From Alkalimonas delamerensis (GTDB lineage Bacteria; Pseudomonadota; Gammaproteobacteria; Enterobacterales; Alteromonadaceae), in NCBI RefSeq assembly GCF_030717955.1, contig NZ_JAUZVY010000001.1:920647-984646 (forward strand): a DNA stretch of 64,000 nucleotides, given 5' to 3'. Shown in pieces: positions 1-9,099 of this stretch (position 1 is its first letter; every line of letters begins with the position of its first letter). Under the pieces are notes generated by a model. The model had not been told where the DNA came from. It ran no database searches and was given only the letters and a program-made list of their open reading frames with translations. Made by a program: the position numbers and the translations under genes.

Positions 1-1120
1 TGGTGGTCGGGTGATCCGGGACAGTGAAGTCGATGCCATTGTCGATATCGTTGCATCCGCAGTACAGAATTTGGAGCCATCCCGGGTAACAGTCACCGAT
101 CAGAATGGACGTTTGCTGAACAGTGGCTCACAAGACATGGCTTCTGCCCGCAAACGGCGCGAGTACGAAATGGAGCGGACACGGGAAGATGAATACCGTC
201 AACGCATTGACAGTATTTTGATGCCGGTGCTGGGCGTTGGCAACTACACGGCCCAGGTCGATGTGGTGATGGACTTTACCACTTTAGAGCAAACACAGCA
301 GCGTTTTAACCCGGACTTACCGGCCATCCGCAGTGAAATGAGCATTGAAGAAAGCAGTGTAGGTGGACTAAGTGGGGGGATTCCCGGCGCTTTATCCAAC
401 CAGCCACCGATGCCATCCGCTATTCCGGAAGAAGCAACCGGCGGCGGAGCTACGCCGGTAGTACCCGGACGCAATCACCGCGAGACAACCCGTAACTTCG
501 AACTGGATACCACCATCAGCCACAGCTCTCAGCAGTCGGGTGTGGTACGCCGGGTCAGCGTCTCTGTCGCAGTGGATTACAAGCTGGCGCCGAATGAGCA
601 GGGCGACATGACGCCACAGCCGCGTACTCAGGCGGAACTGACCAATATACGCCGGCTGCTGCAAGGCAGCATCGGGTACGATGTGCAGCGTGGTGATACC
701 ATTGAAGTGGTGACGGTCCCCTTTACCCGGATGGAAGTAGAGGCTGAGCCAACCGTCTTCTTTTATCAGGAAGAGTGGTTCATCCGGCTGATGCGTTTGG
801 CAATTGCCGGTTTGATCATCATTGTACTGATCCTGTCGGTGGTACGCCCCATGCTGAAGAAACTGATCTATCCTGAAGATACCAGCGATGCCTATGACGA
901 AGATGCACTGGGAACAGGGTTGGATTTGGGAGACGACACCATTGATATGTTGAAGTCCAACTTTGATGAAACTGCCGTCGGTTTTGCCGAGGATGGTACC
1001 TTGATGCTGCCGGACTTGCATGGTGATGAAGATTTGTTAAAAGCAGTGCGGGCTTTGGTAGCCAACGAGCCTGAATTGTCGGCCCTGGTGGTCAGAAACT
1101 GGTTGGAAGAAGATGACTGA
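1..1120 (+). CDS. fliF: Flagellar MS-ring protein FliF, 3' part (5' end outside window)
   Basis: FliF forms the inner-membrane MS ring on which the flagellar basal body and C ring are built. The reading frame is open from the left edge (frame from base 2), so about 370 C-terminal residues are visible. They include the end of the periplasmic YscJ/FliF-type domain (VDAIVDIVASAVQNLEP, then VTVTDQNG), a low-complexity Gly/Pro/Ala stretch typical of the FliF periplasmic loop, a C-terminal membrane helix (IRLMRLAIAGLIIIVLILSV) and an acidic cytoplasmic tail that in the family binds FliG. The stop overlaps the fliG start (ATG at 1113), indicating translational coupling. A GTG at 11 is internal and is not the start. 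Confidence 0.95.
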   Translation, partial: GGRVIRDSEVDAIVDIVASAVQNLEPSRVTVTDQNGRLLNSGSQDMASARKRREYEMERTREDEYRQRIDSILMPVLGVGNYTAQVDVVMDFTTLEQTQQRFNPDLPAIRSEMSIEESSVGGLSGGIPGALSNQPPMPSAIPEEATGGGATPVVPGRNHRETTRNFELDTTISHSSQQSGVVRRVSVSVAVDYKLAPNEQGDMTPQPRTQAELTNIRRLLQGSIGYDVQRGDTIEVVTVPFTRMEVEAEPTVFFYQEEWFIRLMRLAIAGLIIIVLILSVVRPMLKKLIYPEDTSDAYDEDALGTGLDLGDDTIDMLKSNFDETAVGFAEDGTLMLPDLHGDEDLLKAVRALVANEPELSALVVRNWLEEDD

Positions 1121-2144
1121 GAATATTGAAAAGCCCAGCTTTGATGTTGGAAAGCTTGATGGCGTAGAAAAAGCAGCGATTCTATTGCTGAGTCTGTCGG
1201 AAGAAGATGCCGCCCAGATCCTGAAGCACCTGGAGCCCAAGCAGGTGCAAAAGGTGGGCTCTGCCATGGCTCAGATGACCGACCTGAATCAGGCAAAAAT
1301 CTCAGCTGTGCACCGTTTGTTCATTGAACAAATTCAAAACTTCAGCACCATTGGTTTCCAAAGTGAAGAATTTATCAAGCGGGCACTGACGGCGGCGCTG
1401 GGCGAAGAAAAAGCAGCCAACCTGATTGACCAGATTGTACTGGGTGGCAGTGCCAAAGGCCTGGATTCATTGAAATGGATGGATTCCAAGCAAGTGGCCA
1501 ATATTATCCGTAACGAACACCCGCAGATCCAGACCATTGTCTTGTCGTACCTAGCACCGGAGCAGTCGGCAGAAATTCTGTCGCAGTTCTCGGAAAAAGT
1601 ACGGCTGGATTTAACCATGCGCATCGCCAACCTCGAAGAAGTGCAGCCTGCTGCACTGCAGGAGTTGAACGAAATTATGGAGAAACAGTTTGCAGGGCAG
1701 GCCGGTGCTCAGACTGCGAAAATGGGCGGCTTGAAAGCAGCGGCCGATATTTTGAACTACCTGGATACCAACATCGAAGGCCAGCTGCTTGACTCTATTC
1801 GGGAAAATGACGAAGAAATGGCGCAGCAAATCCAGGATCTGATGTTTGTGTTTGAAAACCTGATTGACGTTGAAGACCGCGGCATTCAAACCCTGCTGCG
1901 TGAAGTTGAACAAGATATTCTGATGAAAGCCTTAAAAGGTGCGGATGATGCACTGAAAGAGAAAATATTCAGCAATATGTCGAAGCGGGCAGCCGAGCTG
2001 TTGCGTGATGATTTAGAGGCCATGGGACCGGTTCGGGTCAGCGATGTCGAAGCGGCGCAAAAAGAAATTCTGGCCACAGCGCGGCGACTGGCCGATGCCG
2101 GTGAAATCATGCTTGGTGGTGGTGGTGGTGATGACTTCTTGTAA
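1113..2144 (+). CDS. fliG: Flagellar motor switch protein FliG
   Basis: FliG is the C-ring component that contacts both FliF and the MotA-type stator and generates torque. The 343-residue length is normal. The middle domain has the conserved EHPQ motif (residues 135-138). The C-terminal domain carries the charged torque helix with RAAELLRDDLEAMGPVR, closely matching the family. The C-terminus ends in a short glycine run (GGGGGDDFL). It starts at an ATG inside the fliF stop region and lies 12 nt before fliH, so it belongs to the fliF-fliJ operon. Confidence 0.97.
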   Translation: MTENIEKPSFDVGKLDGVEKAAILLLSLSEEDAAQILKHLEPKQVQKVGSAMAQMTDLNQAKISAVHRLFIEQIQNFSTIGFQSEEFIKRALTAALGEEKAANLIDQIVLGGSAKGLDSLKWMDSKQVANIIRNEHPQIQTIVLSYLAPEQSAEILSQFSEKVRLDLTMRIANLEEVQPAALQELNEIMEKQFAGQAGAQTAKMGGLKAAADILNYLDTNIEGQLLDSIRENDEEMAQQIQDLMFVFENLIDVEDRGIQTLLREVEQDILMKALKGADDALKEKIFSNMSKRAAELLRDDLEAMGPVRVSDVEAAQKEILATARRLADAGEIMLGGGGGDDFL

Positions 2145-2156
2145 GAAGGGTGCCAA

Positions 2157-3110
2157 ATGAGTGCGGATCAATTTCGCTACAAACGGCCTTTCTCGCCCGA
2201 TGCAGAAACGCTGGAACAATTGAAAGAGTGGGATACACCCGATCTCAGCGATCGGATACGAAAGTACAAAAGCACCAATGCGTTCAATAAAACCTTACCA
2301 GATCCCAAGCAACCGGAGCCAGCGGAAGACGAGACTTCAGATGAAGAGCTAAGCCTGCAGCCGCTAACTGCCGAGCAAATGGAAACCTTGCGCCAGCAGG
2401 CGTACGAGGCAGGTTTTGCCGAAGGCAAAGAAGAAGGTTTTGCCAAAGGCTATGAAGAGGGCCGACAGCAAGGTCAGGAAGATGGCACCAAGCAGGGCTT
2501 GGCTGAAGGGAAAAAGCTTGGGTTGGAGCAAGGCAAGCAGCAAAGTGAACAGCAGTTTCAGGCACTGGAACACTTGTTGGATCAATTGCATCAACCGCTG
2601 CAGCAACTGGATAACGAGGTTGAGCAAGCCTTGCTGGCGTTAACCCTGGCCATGGCCAAAGCGGTGGTGCAAACCGAGGTAACCATCAATCCTCAGGTGA
2701 TTTTGCAAGCTTTGCAACAGGCGGTCGATGCGCTGCCGTTGCGTCATGGTCAGGTGAAAATTCGGCTGCATCCGGACGATCTTGCCATCATCGAGCAACA
2801 GTATGCTGCCGAGCAGCTGGCGGAGCGGGGCTGGCAATTGCAGGCGGAGCCCACCTTAAGCCGTGGCGGCTGCCGGCTGGTGACTGAGCAGTCCAGTGTT
2901 GACCGAACCACGGAGCAGCGGGTGCAAACCGCTTTGGCGCACTTTCTTGCCTTGGAGACCGAGCCCCCAGAATCGGCAGCTGCTGAGGTTGTTGAATCAT
3001 CGCCCGCGCCAGATGACGAGGAGGCGTCTTTGGCCTCCGATGACGATGCCTCGTCAAAGGGAGAGACTGAGTCAGCTCCGGCAAATGCAGGCAAGGAGTC
3101 GTCATCATGA
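2157..3110 (+). CDS. fliH: Flagellar export ATPase regulator FliH
   Basis: FliH is the stator-like stalk of the flagellar type III export ATPase; it dimerises and holds FliI. This copy has 317 residues, longer than most (about 230-260). Residues 86-126 show glycine at every fourth position, eleven glycines in a row, the GxxxG helix-dimer repeat known from FliH. The conserved C-terminal domain follows (about 135-265, with HPDDLA and TLSRGGCRL). A tail of about 50 residues, acidic and rich in Ala, Ser and Glu, looks disordered and is an unusual addition. The stop overlaps the fliI start by 4 nt. Confidence 0.93.
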   Translation: MSADQFRYKRPFSPDAETLEQLKEWDTPDLSDRIRKYKSTNAFNKTLPDPKQPEPAEDETSDEELSLQPLTAEQMETLRQQAYEAGFAEGKEEGFAKGYEEGRQQGQEDGTKQGLAEGKKLGLEQGKQQSEQQFQALEHLLDQLHQPLQQLDNEVEQALLALTLAMAKAVVQTEVTINPQVILQALQQAVDALPLRHGQVKIRLHPDDLAIIEQQYAAEQLAERGWQLQAEPTLSRGGCRLVTEQSSVDRTTEQRVQTALAHFLALETEPPESAAAEVVESSPAPDDEEASLASDDDASSKGETESAPANAGKESSS

Positions 3111-4459
3111 CCGCAACCTTGGCCAAGCGACTGCAACAACAACAGCAGTTTATCCGTCATTCCCGCCCTGCAGTATCGGGCCAGTTGGTGCGGGTGGTGG
3201 GTCTGACATTGGAAGCCACCGGTTGCAGTGCCGGTATTGGTCAAAGCTGTGCCGTTGAAACGGCCGATGGGGAATTGTTGGCGGAAGTGGTAGGTTTTGC
3301 CGCCGATCGTATTTTTTTAATGCCAAAAGATGATATTTCTGGCGTCGTGCCGGGGGCTAGAGTCACCCCGGTATTGCATGAGCAAGGGGTGCCGCTGTGC
3401 ATGGCATTGCTGGGTCGGGTGGTTGATGGGGCGGGAAAACCTCTGGATGGGAAAGGCCCTATCGTTGCGTCAACCTTTGCCAGCCCGCGCAAAGCACCGA
3501 TTAACCCTTTGCAGCGTCAACCGATTCGAATGCCGTTGGATGTGGGCGTTCGCGCCATTAACGCTGCTCTGACGGTGGGCAAAGGTCAGCGGATGGGGCT
3601 CTTTGCTGGCAGCGGTGTCGGTAAAAGTGTGCTGCTAGGCATGATGACGCGTGGCACCAGTGCGGATGTCATCGTGGTTGGCCTGGTAGGTGAGCGTGGC
3701 CGCGAAGTGAAAGAGTTTATTGACGATATTCTGGGCGAGGAAGGTCGGCAGCGCGCCGTTGTGGTGGCATCGCCGGCGGATGTCTCACCAGTGATGCGGT
3801 TAAAAGGTTGCGAGACCGCCGTGCAAATTGCCGAGTATTTTCGTGATCAAGGGCTGGATGTGTTGCTGTTGGTCGACTCCATCACCCGTTACGCCCAGGC
3901 GCAGCGTGAAATCGCATTGGCCGTTGGTGAGCCGCCAGCAACCAAAGGTTATCCGCCGTCAGTCTTTGCAAAGTTGCCTGCCTTGGTCGAGCGGGCTGGC
4001 AATGGAGCCGCCGGTAAAGGTTCCATTACGGGCTTTTATACGGTGTTGTCCGAAGGGGATGACTTGCAGGATCCCATTGCCGATGCTTCGCGGGCTATTT
4101 TGGACGGTCATATCGTGCTTTCCCGCCAGCTGGCAGACAGTGGGCATTTTCCGGCCATTGATATTGAGCAATCCATCAGCCGGGTGATGCCAGCGGTCAC
4201 CAGCATGGAGCATCAACTGATGGCGCGGCAGTTAAAGCAGCTCTATGCCAGTTACCGGCAAAGCAAGGATCTGATTGCCATCGGGGCTTATGTCAAAGGC
4301 AGCGATCCGCTACTGGACAAAGCGGTAGCGCTGATGCCGGCCATCCAACGCTTCTTGCAACAAGGCATGAAAGATGTGGTGCCTTACGACGAAAGTTTGC
4401 ATGCCTTGACGCAACTTTTGCCGTTGCCTGCTCAGGCACAGACACAGAGCCCGGGGTAA
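3107..4459 (+). CDS. fliI: Flagellum-specific export ATPase FliI
   Basis: FliI is the cytoplasmic hexameric ATPase that unfolds and delivers export substrates to the flagellar gate. Its 450 residues match the F1-beta-like family. The Walker A motif is GSGVGKS (168-174), the catalytic GERGREV lies near 195, the Walker B strand DVLLLVD is at 251-257, and SITRYAQAQRE follows. The start ATG overlaps the fliH stop (ATGA). The C-terminus is short and Gln/Pro-rich. Confidence 0.97.
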   Translation: MTATLAKRLQQQQQFIRHSRPAVSGQLVRVVGLTLEATGCSAGIGQSCAVETADGELLAEVVGFAADRIFLMPKDDISGVVPGARVTPVLHEQGVPLCMALLGRVVDGAGKPLDGKGPIVASTFASPRKAPINPLQRQPIRMPLDVGVRAINAALTVGKGQRMGLFAGSGVGKSVLLGMMTRGTSADVIVVGLVGERGREVKEFIDDILGEEGRQRAVVVASPADVSPVMRLKGCETAVQIAEYFRDQGLDVLLLVDSITRYAQAQREIALAVGEPPATKGYPPSVFAKLPALVERAGNGAAGKGSITGFYTVLSEGDDLQDPIADASRAILDGHIVLSRQLADSGHFPAIDIEQSISRVMPAVTSMEHQLMARQLKQLYASYRQSKDLIAIGAYVKGSDPLLDKAVALMPAIQRFLQQGMKDVVPYDESLHALTQLLPLPAQAQTQSPG

Positions 4460-4465
4460 TGCATC

Positions 4466-4909
4466 ATGGCGAATAAACAGCTGGAATTATTGGTAAAAGT
4501 ACAGCTGGAGCGCGAAGAAAAGCTGCAAGCCAACTTTGTACAGGCGCTGCAATACAGTCGTCAGGCCGAGCAAAAATACCAGGGGCTGGCGGATTACCGC
4601 ACCGAGTACATTCAGCAAAGCCAGCAGCAAGGCAGTTCCGGCCTGCAGAGTCGTCAGTACAATCAGTTTGTTAACTTTATTGCCAAGCTGGATCAGGCGT
4701 TGGAGCAACAAGCCAGGCAGGTTTCTCAGGCACAGGCGGTGATGGAACAGCGCCGGCAGCAATGGTTGGCAATGCAAAAGAAGCGCAAGGCGATGGAGTA
4801 CCTGTTGGAGCAGCAGCGACAACAGGCTTTGACCAAAGCCGCCCGAGCTGAACAACAGATGCAGGATGAAGTCGCCATGCAGCAATTTGTCCGGCGTCAG
4901 TCCTCCTAG
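4466..4909 (+). CDS. fliJ: Flagellar export chaperone FliJ
   Basis: FliJ is a small coiled-coil protein in the centre of the FliI ring that couples the ATPase to FlhA. The 147-residue product is almost entirely helical and charged, very rich in Gln and Glu, with no hydrophobic segment, as expected for an antiparallel coiled coil. It lies 6 nt after fliI, the usual position. Identification rests on composition, length and position more than on individual motifs. It ends the fliF-fliJ run; a gap of 133 nt precedes fliK. Confidence 0.9.
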   Translation: MANKQLELLVKVQLEREEKLQANFVQALQYSRQAEQKYQGLADYRTEYIQQSQQQGSSGLQSRQYNQFVNFIAKLDQALEQQARQVSQAQAVMEQRRQQWLAMQKKRKAMEYLLEQQRQQALTKAARAEQQMQDEVAMQQFVRRQSS

Positions 4910-5042
4910 TTGCCATCTTGGCCTGAATTTTGAATGTTCAAAAGACGTGTGCCCTAAACAGGGTGTTATCAGCCGCTAGCAGCTTGATTCAGGTGCCAGC
5001 AGCTAAGGATACCACTCCTTAATTTGTCGCGAGGAAAGCCGC

Positions 5043-6968
5043 ATGGCCGATGCACTACAGATGTTTCTGCTTTCGGGCGCTGGCCCAGTTTTATCCATGG
5101 GTGAAACAGCCACGGAAGCACGCCATGGCATGGACGATGAAACCGCAGAACTGTTGCCTTTTGCCAAGTCTCTGGCCAGCGCTAGCAACAGCTCAACCCA
5201 AGATACCGACACGACCGAACGGCAAAAAGCTGCCGTTGCGGCGCCGCAGGACGACGATGCTGACTTGCTCAACTCTGAAAATTTGCAGGCGATTATCGCC
5301 GATGAAAACAGTTCCGACGACGATAAAGACGCAGCCAGAGCCTGGTTGGCGATTATTCGGAATGGTCAGCGTCAGTCCGCAGGTCTGACTGCAGGCCAGA
5401 GTAACCAAGCGCAGCTGAATGCTGCCAAAGAAGGTTTTATCGGTGTTGGAATCAATAACAGGTCAGATAAAGCAACGGCGGTTGCGTTTGATGCAACAGC
5501 GCTACCTGGTTTGAATGATGTGGATCATCTGGGCGATGATGCTGCTGAAGATGCAGAGCTATCAGAAGCAAGCCCAAAGGCAAAAGCGGCGTCAATTTCA
5601 TTGGCGGCGCGTTGGCTGAACTCTGGGCAAGCGTCTGAAAAGTCAGCGTCAAAAGAAGCGCTACCAATGAGCGAAAAAGCACAGCGCATAGAGAAAGAAT
5701 CAGTGACCCTGAAAGGGCAGCTTACTCAGCAAGGACAGCAAACGACATCTGGGCTGCAACAGCAGGCTGTTAAAGGCAACGAAGCCGCAGAGGCCACTGC
5801 TGGGACAGACAAAGTCATATCACAAGCAAGTTCTTGGTCACAGTCATTGGCAGCAAGTAGCGAGCAAAGTGCCGACAAAGAGTCTGACGAAGAAGGAACC
5901 GTGGACTTGGTCAGCGAGATGCCCGCGAAAAATAAGAGCAGCACTACCTCTGACAAGAGCGTACTTTCTTCGGTACAAGGCAGCCATCAGACATCCAAAG
6001 TGTCGGATGAAACCGGCAAGATGACTACTGAGAGCCAGCAAGTCAAAGCTCAGCCATTGTCTGAAGTTCAGCTCGCACAAGCTGAGGCTGAGATGGTGGG
6101 TGTTGAGCCGGTGCCTGCTGCTGTGGTGTTACCGGCAGGCAGCAAAGCAGACGTTTCAGCCGGAACTTTAGCCAGCGCAGCTCAAGAGCGGGCAGAGCTT
6201 CAGAGCAAGGCAGCTGAAACGGTGCTGTCATCCGGCAATCGCGGCACTGGTGAACAGTCCGGCGCACAAAAAGATCAGCTTGGCTCGGCCGGTGTTCAGG
6301 CTGCCTGGCAGCAAGCAAAAGCCGATGCCCCGTCAGAGCCGGGGGGACGCTTCGATTTACTCTCTGAGCAAGCGGCTGACAAGGATTCGGCAATGGCCAG
6401 AACAGCGGCCAGCAGCCAGTTGCAAGCATCTGTTAGTACTACCATGACAACACCCGTTATGCAGGCCAGTGGTACCAGTGTTAGTCAGTTGATGCAAGCG
6501 CAGGGTAGCACAGCGCCGGTCATTACCAGCACGCCTACCGTCAGTGAGCTGTTGCGTCAGCCGGTAAACCTGCTGGCTGCCGATGCATCCGGCCAATTGC
6601 GGGAGCGACTGGTGCTGATGGTGCGTAACTCGGTGCACAGCGCTGATATTAAGCTGGAACCAGCAGAACTGGGTAGCATGCACATTCGGGTGAGCATGCA
6701 GCAAGAGCAAGCCAGTGTGCAGTTTTTGGTGCAGCAAGCGCACGCTAAGGAAGTACTGGAACAACAGCTACCGCGTTTGCGCGATATGCTGAGTGAGCAA
6801 GGCATTGAACTGGCCGATGGTCAGGTGGCGCAGCAGCAATCCGGGCAGCAAGGGCAACAGCAAGGTTCATCGGCTGGTAGTTCGGCTGCTGAGGAAGAGG
6901 GGGTTCCTGCAGAACAGCGTCAAGTGGTAGCAGCGGCCTCGGAACGATTGGTGGATTACTATGCTTAA
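5043..6968 (+). CDS. fliK: Flagellar hook-length control protein FliK
   Basis: FliK is exported and measures hook length, then switches export specificity through the FlhB cytoplasmic domain. The product has 641 residues, longer than the enteric protein (about 400). Residues 1-500 are low-complexity and rich in Ala, Gln, Ser and Glu, the flexible ruler. The globular Flg_hook domain is at about 510-595 (LRERLVLMVRNSVHSADIKL, PAELGSMHIRV, LRDMLSEQGIEL). A Gln/Gly-rich stretch follows. A clear ribosome site (GAGGAAAG) lies just upstream of the chosen ATG. It begins the fliKLMNOPQR-flhB block. Confidence 0.93.
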   Translation: MADALQMFLLSGAGPVLSMGETATEARHGMDDETAELLPFAKSLASASNSSTQDTDTTERQKAAVAAPQDDDADLLNSENLQAIIADENSSDDDKDAARAWLAIIRNGQRQSAGLTAGQSNQAQLNAAKEGFIGVGINNRSDKATAVAFDATALPGLNDVDHLGDDAAEDAELSEASPKAKAASISLAARWLNSGQASEKSASKEALPMSEKAQRIEKESVTLKGQLTQQGQQTTSGLQQQAVKGNEAAEATAGTDKVISQASSWSQSLAASSEQSADKESDEEGTVDLVSEMPAKNKSSTTSDKSVLSSVQGSHQTSKVSDETGKMTTESQQVKAQPLSEVQLAQAEAEMVGVEPVPAAVVLPAGSKADVSAGTLASAAQERAELQSKAAETVLSSGNRGTGEQSGAQKDQLGSAGVQAAWQQAKADAPSEPGGRFDLLSEQAADKDSAMARTAASSQLQASVSTTMTTPVMQASGTSVSQLMQAQGSTAPVITSTPTVSELLRQPVNLLAADASGQLRERLVLMVRNSVHSADIKLEPAELGSMHIRVSMQQEQASVQFLVQQAHAKEVLEQQLPRLRDMLSEQGIELADGQVAQQQSGQQGQQQGSSAGSSAAEEEGVPAEQRQVVAAASERLVDYYA

Positions 6969-7087
6969 ATCCTGCCCAATCCTGTGCAACCCTGTTACAG
7001 ATGCCGCTAATTTTGTCCGGGTCTCAATTGCGATCCTGTGTCGCAAGGGTCACAATAACAGCCAGACAACACGAAGCGAGGCAGGGC

Positions 7088-7606
7088 ATGGCAGACGACA
7101 ATGAATTAAAAATTGCAGAAAGTGGCAGCAAAAAGAAACTGCTGCTGATCGTTGGTGGCACCTTAGCCGTGCTGGTGATTGCCGCCGTTGGCATTCTGTT
7201 CTGGTTTTCAGATGGCTCAGGCGGTACACCATCTGCCGGACCAACAGCTGCCGTGAGTGAGGATGGCACACCGGCTGCGCCGACTGGCGCAGCGTTTTAT
7301 GTTCCTTTACCACGTCCATTTATTTTCAATGTACCGGGCAGTAGCCGGGACCGACTGGTACAAATTCGGGTGCAGCTTTTGGTTCGGGGCAGCAACAACG
7401 ATACCTTGGCCAAGCGACACATTCCTTTGATAGAAGGAACGCTGCTGCAAACCTTTAGCAGCGCCAACGCCGATGACTTGATTACAGCCGCCGGCAAAGA
7501 AAGCCTTCGCAACAAGGCGCTAAGCGACTTGCAGCAAGAGCTGCTGCGGGTCACCGGAACAGTGGTGGTGGAAGAGGTGCTTTTCACCGGTTTTGTGATG
7601 CAATAA
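7088..7606 (+). CDS. fliL: Flagellar basal body-associated protein FliL
   Basis: FliL is a single-pass inner-membrane protein that forms a ring around the stator and supports torque. The 172-residue product has a short cytoplasmic N-terminus, one membrane helix (LLLIVGGTLAVLVIAAVGIL), a Gly/Ala/Pro linker and a periplasmic domain with the family features YVPLPRPFIFNVPG and RHIPLIEGTLL. The frame is open upstream to an ATG at 7001, but the ATG at 7088 follows a GAGGCAGGG-type ribosome site and gives the normal N-terminus MADDNELK, so I chose it. Confidence 0.92.
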   Translation: MADDNELKIAESGSKKKLLLIVGGTLAVLVIAAVGILFWFSDGSGGTPSAGPTAAVSEDGTPAAPTGAAFYVPLPRPFIFNVPGSSRDRLVQIRVQLLVRGSNNDTLAKRHIPLIEGTLLQTFSSANADDLITAAGKESLRNKALSDLQQELLRVTGTVVVEEVLFTGFVMQ

Positions 7607-7618
7607 AAGGGTAACGCC

Positions 7619-8707
7619 GTGACGGACTTATTGTCACAAGATGAAATTGATGCCTTATTACACGGCGTTGATGACATTGAAGAAGAAGAAATTGACGAGG
7701 CAGGTGGTGGCCCTGGCCGCTCAGCTACCGAGTACGATTTCTCCTCACAAGACCGGATTGTCCGGGGGCGGATGCCGACTCTGGAGCTGGTCAACGAACG
7801 CTTTGCCCGTCATATGCGGATCAGCTTGTTTAACATGATGCGGCGCTCTGCTGAAGTCTCGATCAATGGTGTGCAGATGATCAAGTTCGGTGAGTACGTG
7901 CATACCCTTTTTGTCCCAACCAGTTTGAACATGGTGCGCTTTCGTCCCTTAAAAGGCACTGGGCTTATTACCATGGAAGCCCGTCTGGTGTTTATTCTGG
8001 TCGACAACTTCTTTGGCGGTGATGGTCGTTACCATGCCAAAATCGAAGGGCGTGAATTTACCCCGACCGAGCGTCGTATTATTCAGATGCTGCTCAAGCT
8101 GATTTTTGAAGATTACAAAGAGGCCTGGGCGCCCGTCATGGACGTTTCCTTTGAGTACCTGGACTCTGAAGTGAATCCGGCCATGGCCAACATTGTCAGC
8201 CCAACCGAAGTGGTGGTGATCAGCTCCTTTCATATCGAGCTGGATGGCGGTGGAGGCGACTTTCACGTTGCCTTACCTTATTCCATGCTGGAGCCCATCC
8301 GGGAGTTGCTTGATGCCGGGGTGCAAAGCGATAAAGAAGATACCGATTTGCGCTGGAGTAAGGCCATGCGCGATGAAATCATGGATGTGGAAGTGGACTT
8401 GACCACCAAAATGCTGGATGTGGATTTAACGCTGCAAGAAGTGATGGACTTAAAGGCAGGCGACATTATTCCGGTTGAGTTGCCGGAGCACATCACTGTA
8501 TTGATTGAAGACTTGCCAACCTTCCGCGCTAAAATGGGCCGGTCCCGCGACAGTGTGGCATTGAAGATTATTGAGAAAATTAAGCGACCGGAGTCGGTCA
8601 AGTCTGAGTTGCATGTCTTTACCAAGGGTGGACGCAGACTGGATAGTGACGCCGATATCTCCGAACTGGAAGCCGATTTAAACTTGTCGGCGCGGAATGA
8701 GGATTAG
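7619..8707 (+). CDS. fliM: Flagellar motor switch protein FliM
   Basis: FliM is the C-ring protein that receives phosphorylated CheY and sets rotation direction. Its 362 residues match the family. The N-terminal segment LSQDEIDALLHGV (residues 5-17) is the conserved CheY-P-binding peptide. The middle CheC-like domain (about 50-230) and the C-terminal SpoA domain (about 260-335, VDLTLQEVMDLKAGDIIPV) follow. The start is a GTG 12 nt after fliL, preceded by AAAAGGG. The stop lies next to fliN. Confidence 0.97.
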   Translation: MTDLLSQDEIDALLHGVDDIEEEEIDEAGGGPGRSATEYDFSSQDRIVRGRMPTLELVNERFARHMRISLFNMMRRSAEVSINGVQMIKFGEYVHTLFVPTSLNMVRFRPLKGTGLITMEARLVFILVDNFFGGDGRYHAKIEGREFTPTERRIIQMLLKLIFEDYKEAWAPVMDVSFEYLDSEVNPAMANIVSPTEVVVISSFHIELDGGGGDFHVALPYSMLEPIRELLDAGVQSDKEDTDLRWSKAMRDEIMDVEVDLTTKMLDVDLTLQEVMDLKAGDIIPVELPEHITVLIEDLPTFRAKMGRSRDSVALKIIEKIKRPESVKSELHVFTKGGRRLDSDADISELEADLNLSARNED

Positions 8708-8712
8708 TGACG

Positions 8713-9099
8713 ATGGCTGATGATAAAGACACCATGGATGAATGGGCAGCTGCCATGGCTGAAGCCGAAGGCTCGGACGGTGCGAGTCCTGTTGAGCTGG
8801 ATGAATTGAAAGAGGAAAGCCCAGCGGGTGGTGAAGACAAATTAAAGCTGGATACCATTTTGGATATTCCGGTCACCATTTCGATGGAAGTAGGGCGCTC
8901 CAAAATCAGTATCCGCAACTTGTTGCAACTCAATCAGGGTTCCGTGGTTGAGCTGGAGCGGGTCGCTGGTGAGCCGCTGGATGTTTTGGTCAATGGTACC
9001 CTGATAGCGCATGGCGAAGTGGTGGTGGTGAACGATAAATTCGGTATCCGCCTGACCGATGTGATCAGTCAAATTGAACGTATTAAGAAGTTACGCTAA
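8713..9099 (+). CDS. fliN: Flagellar motor switch protein FliN
   Basis: FliN forms the bottom of the C ring with FliM and also helps dock export substrates. The product has 128 residues, with an acidic N-terminal tail and the SpoA domain (LDTILDIPVTISMEVGRSKISI, LLQLNQGSVVEL, DVLVNGTLIAHGEVVVV). A GTG at 8707 overlaps the fliM stop and is in frame, but GAGGA at 8699-8703 is better spaced from the ATG at 8713. The stop TAA shares its last A with the fliO ATG. Confidence 0.95.
   Translation: MADDKDTMDEWAAAMAEAEGSDGASPVELDELKEESPAGGEDKLKLDTILDIPVTISMEVGRSKISIRNLLQLNQGSVVELERVAGEPLDVLVNGTLIAHGEVVVVNDKFGIRLTDVISQIERIKKLR

Noticed and set aside
4919..4934. Sigma-54-like sequence TGGCCT-N5-TTGAA ahead of fliK
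   Set aside because: The -24 GG is present but the essential -12 GC is GA, so I do not call it despite the plausible position.
4951..4962. CCCT-AAAC-AGGG hairpin after fliJ
   Set aside because: Only a four-base stem and no T run.
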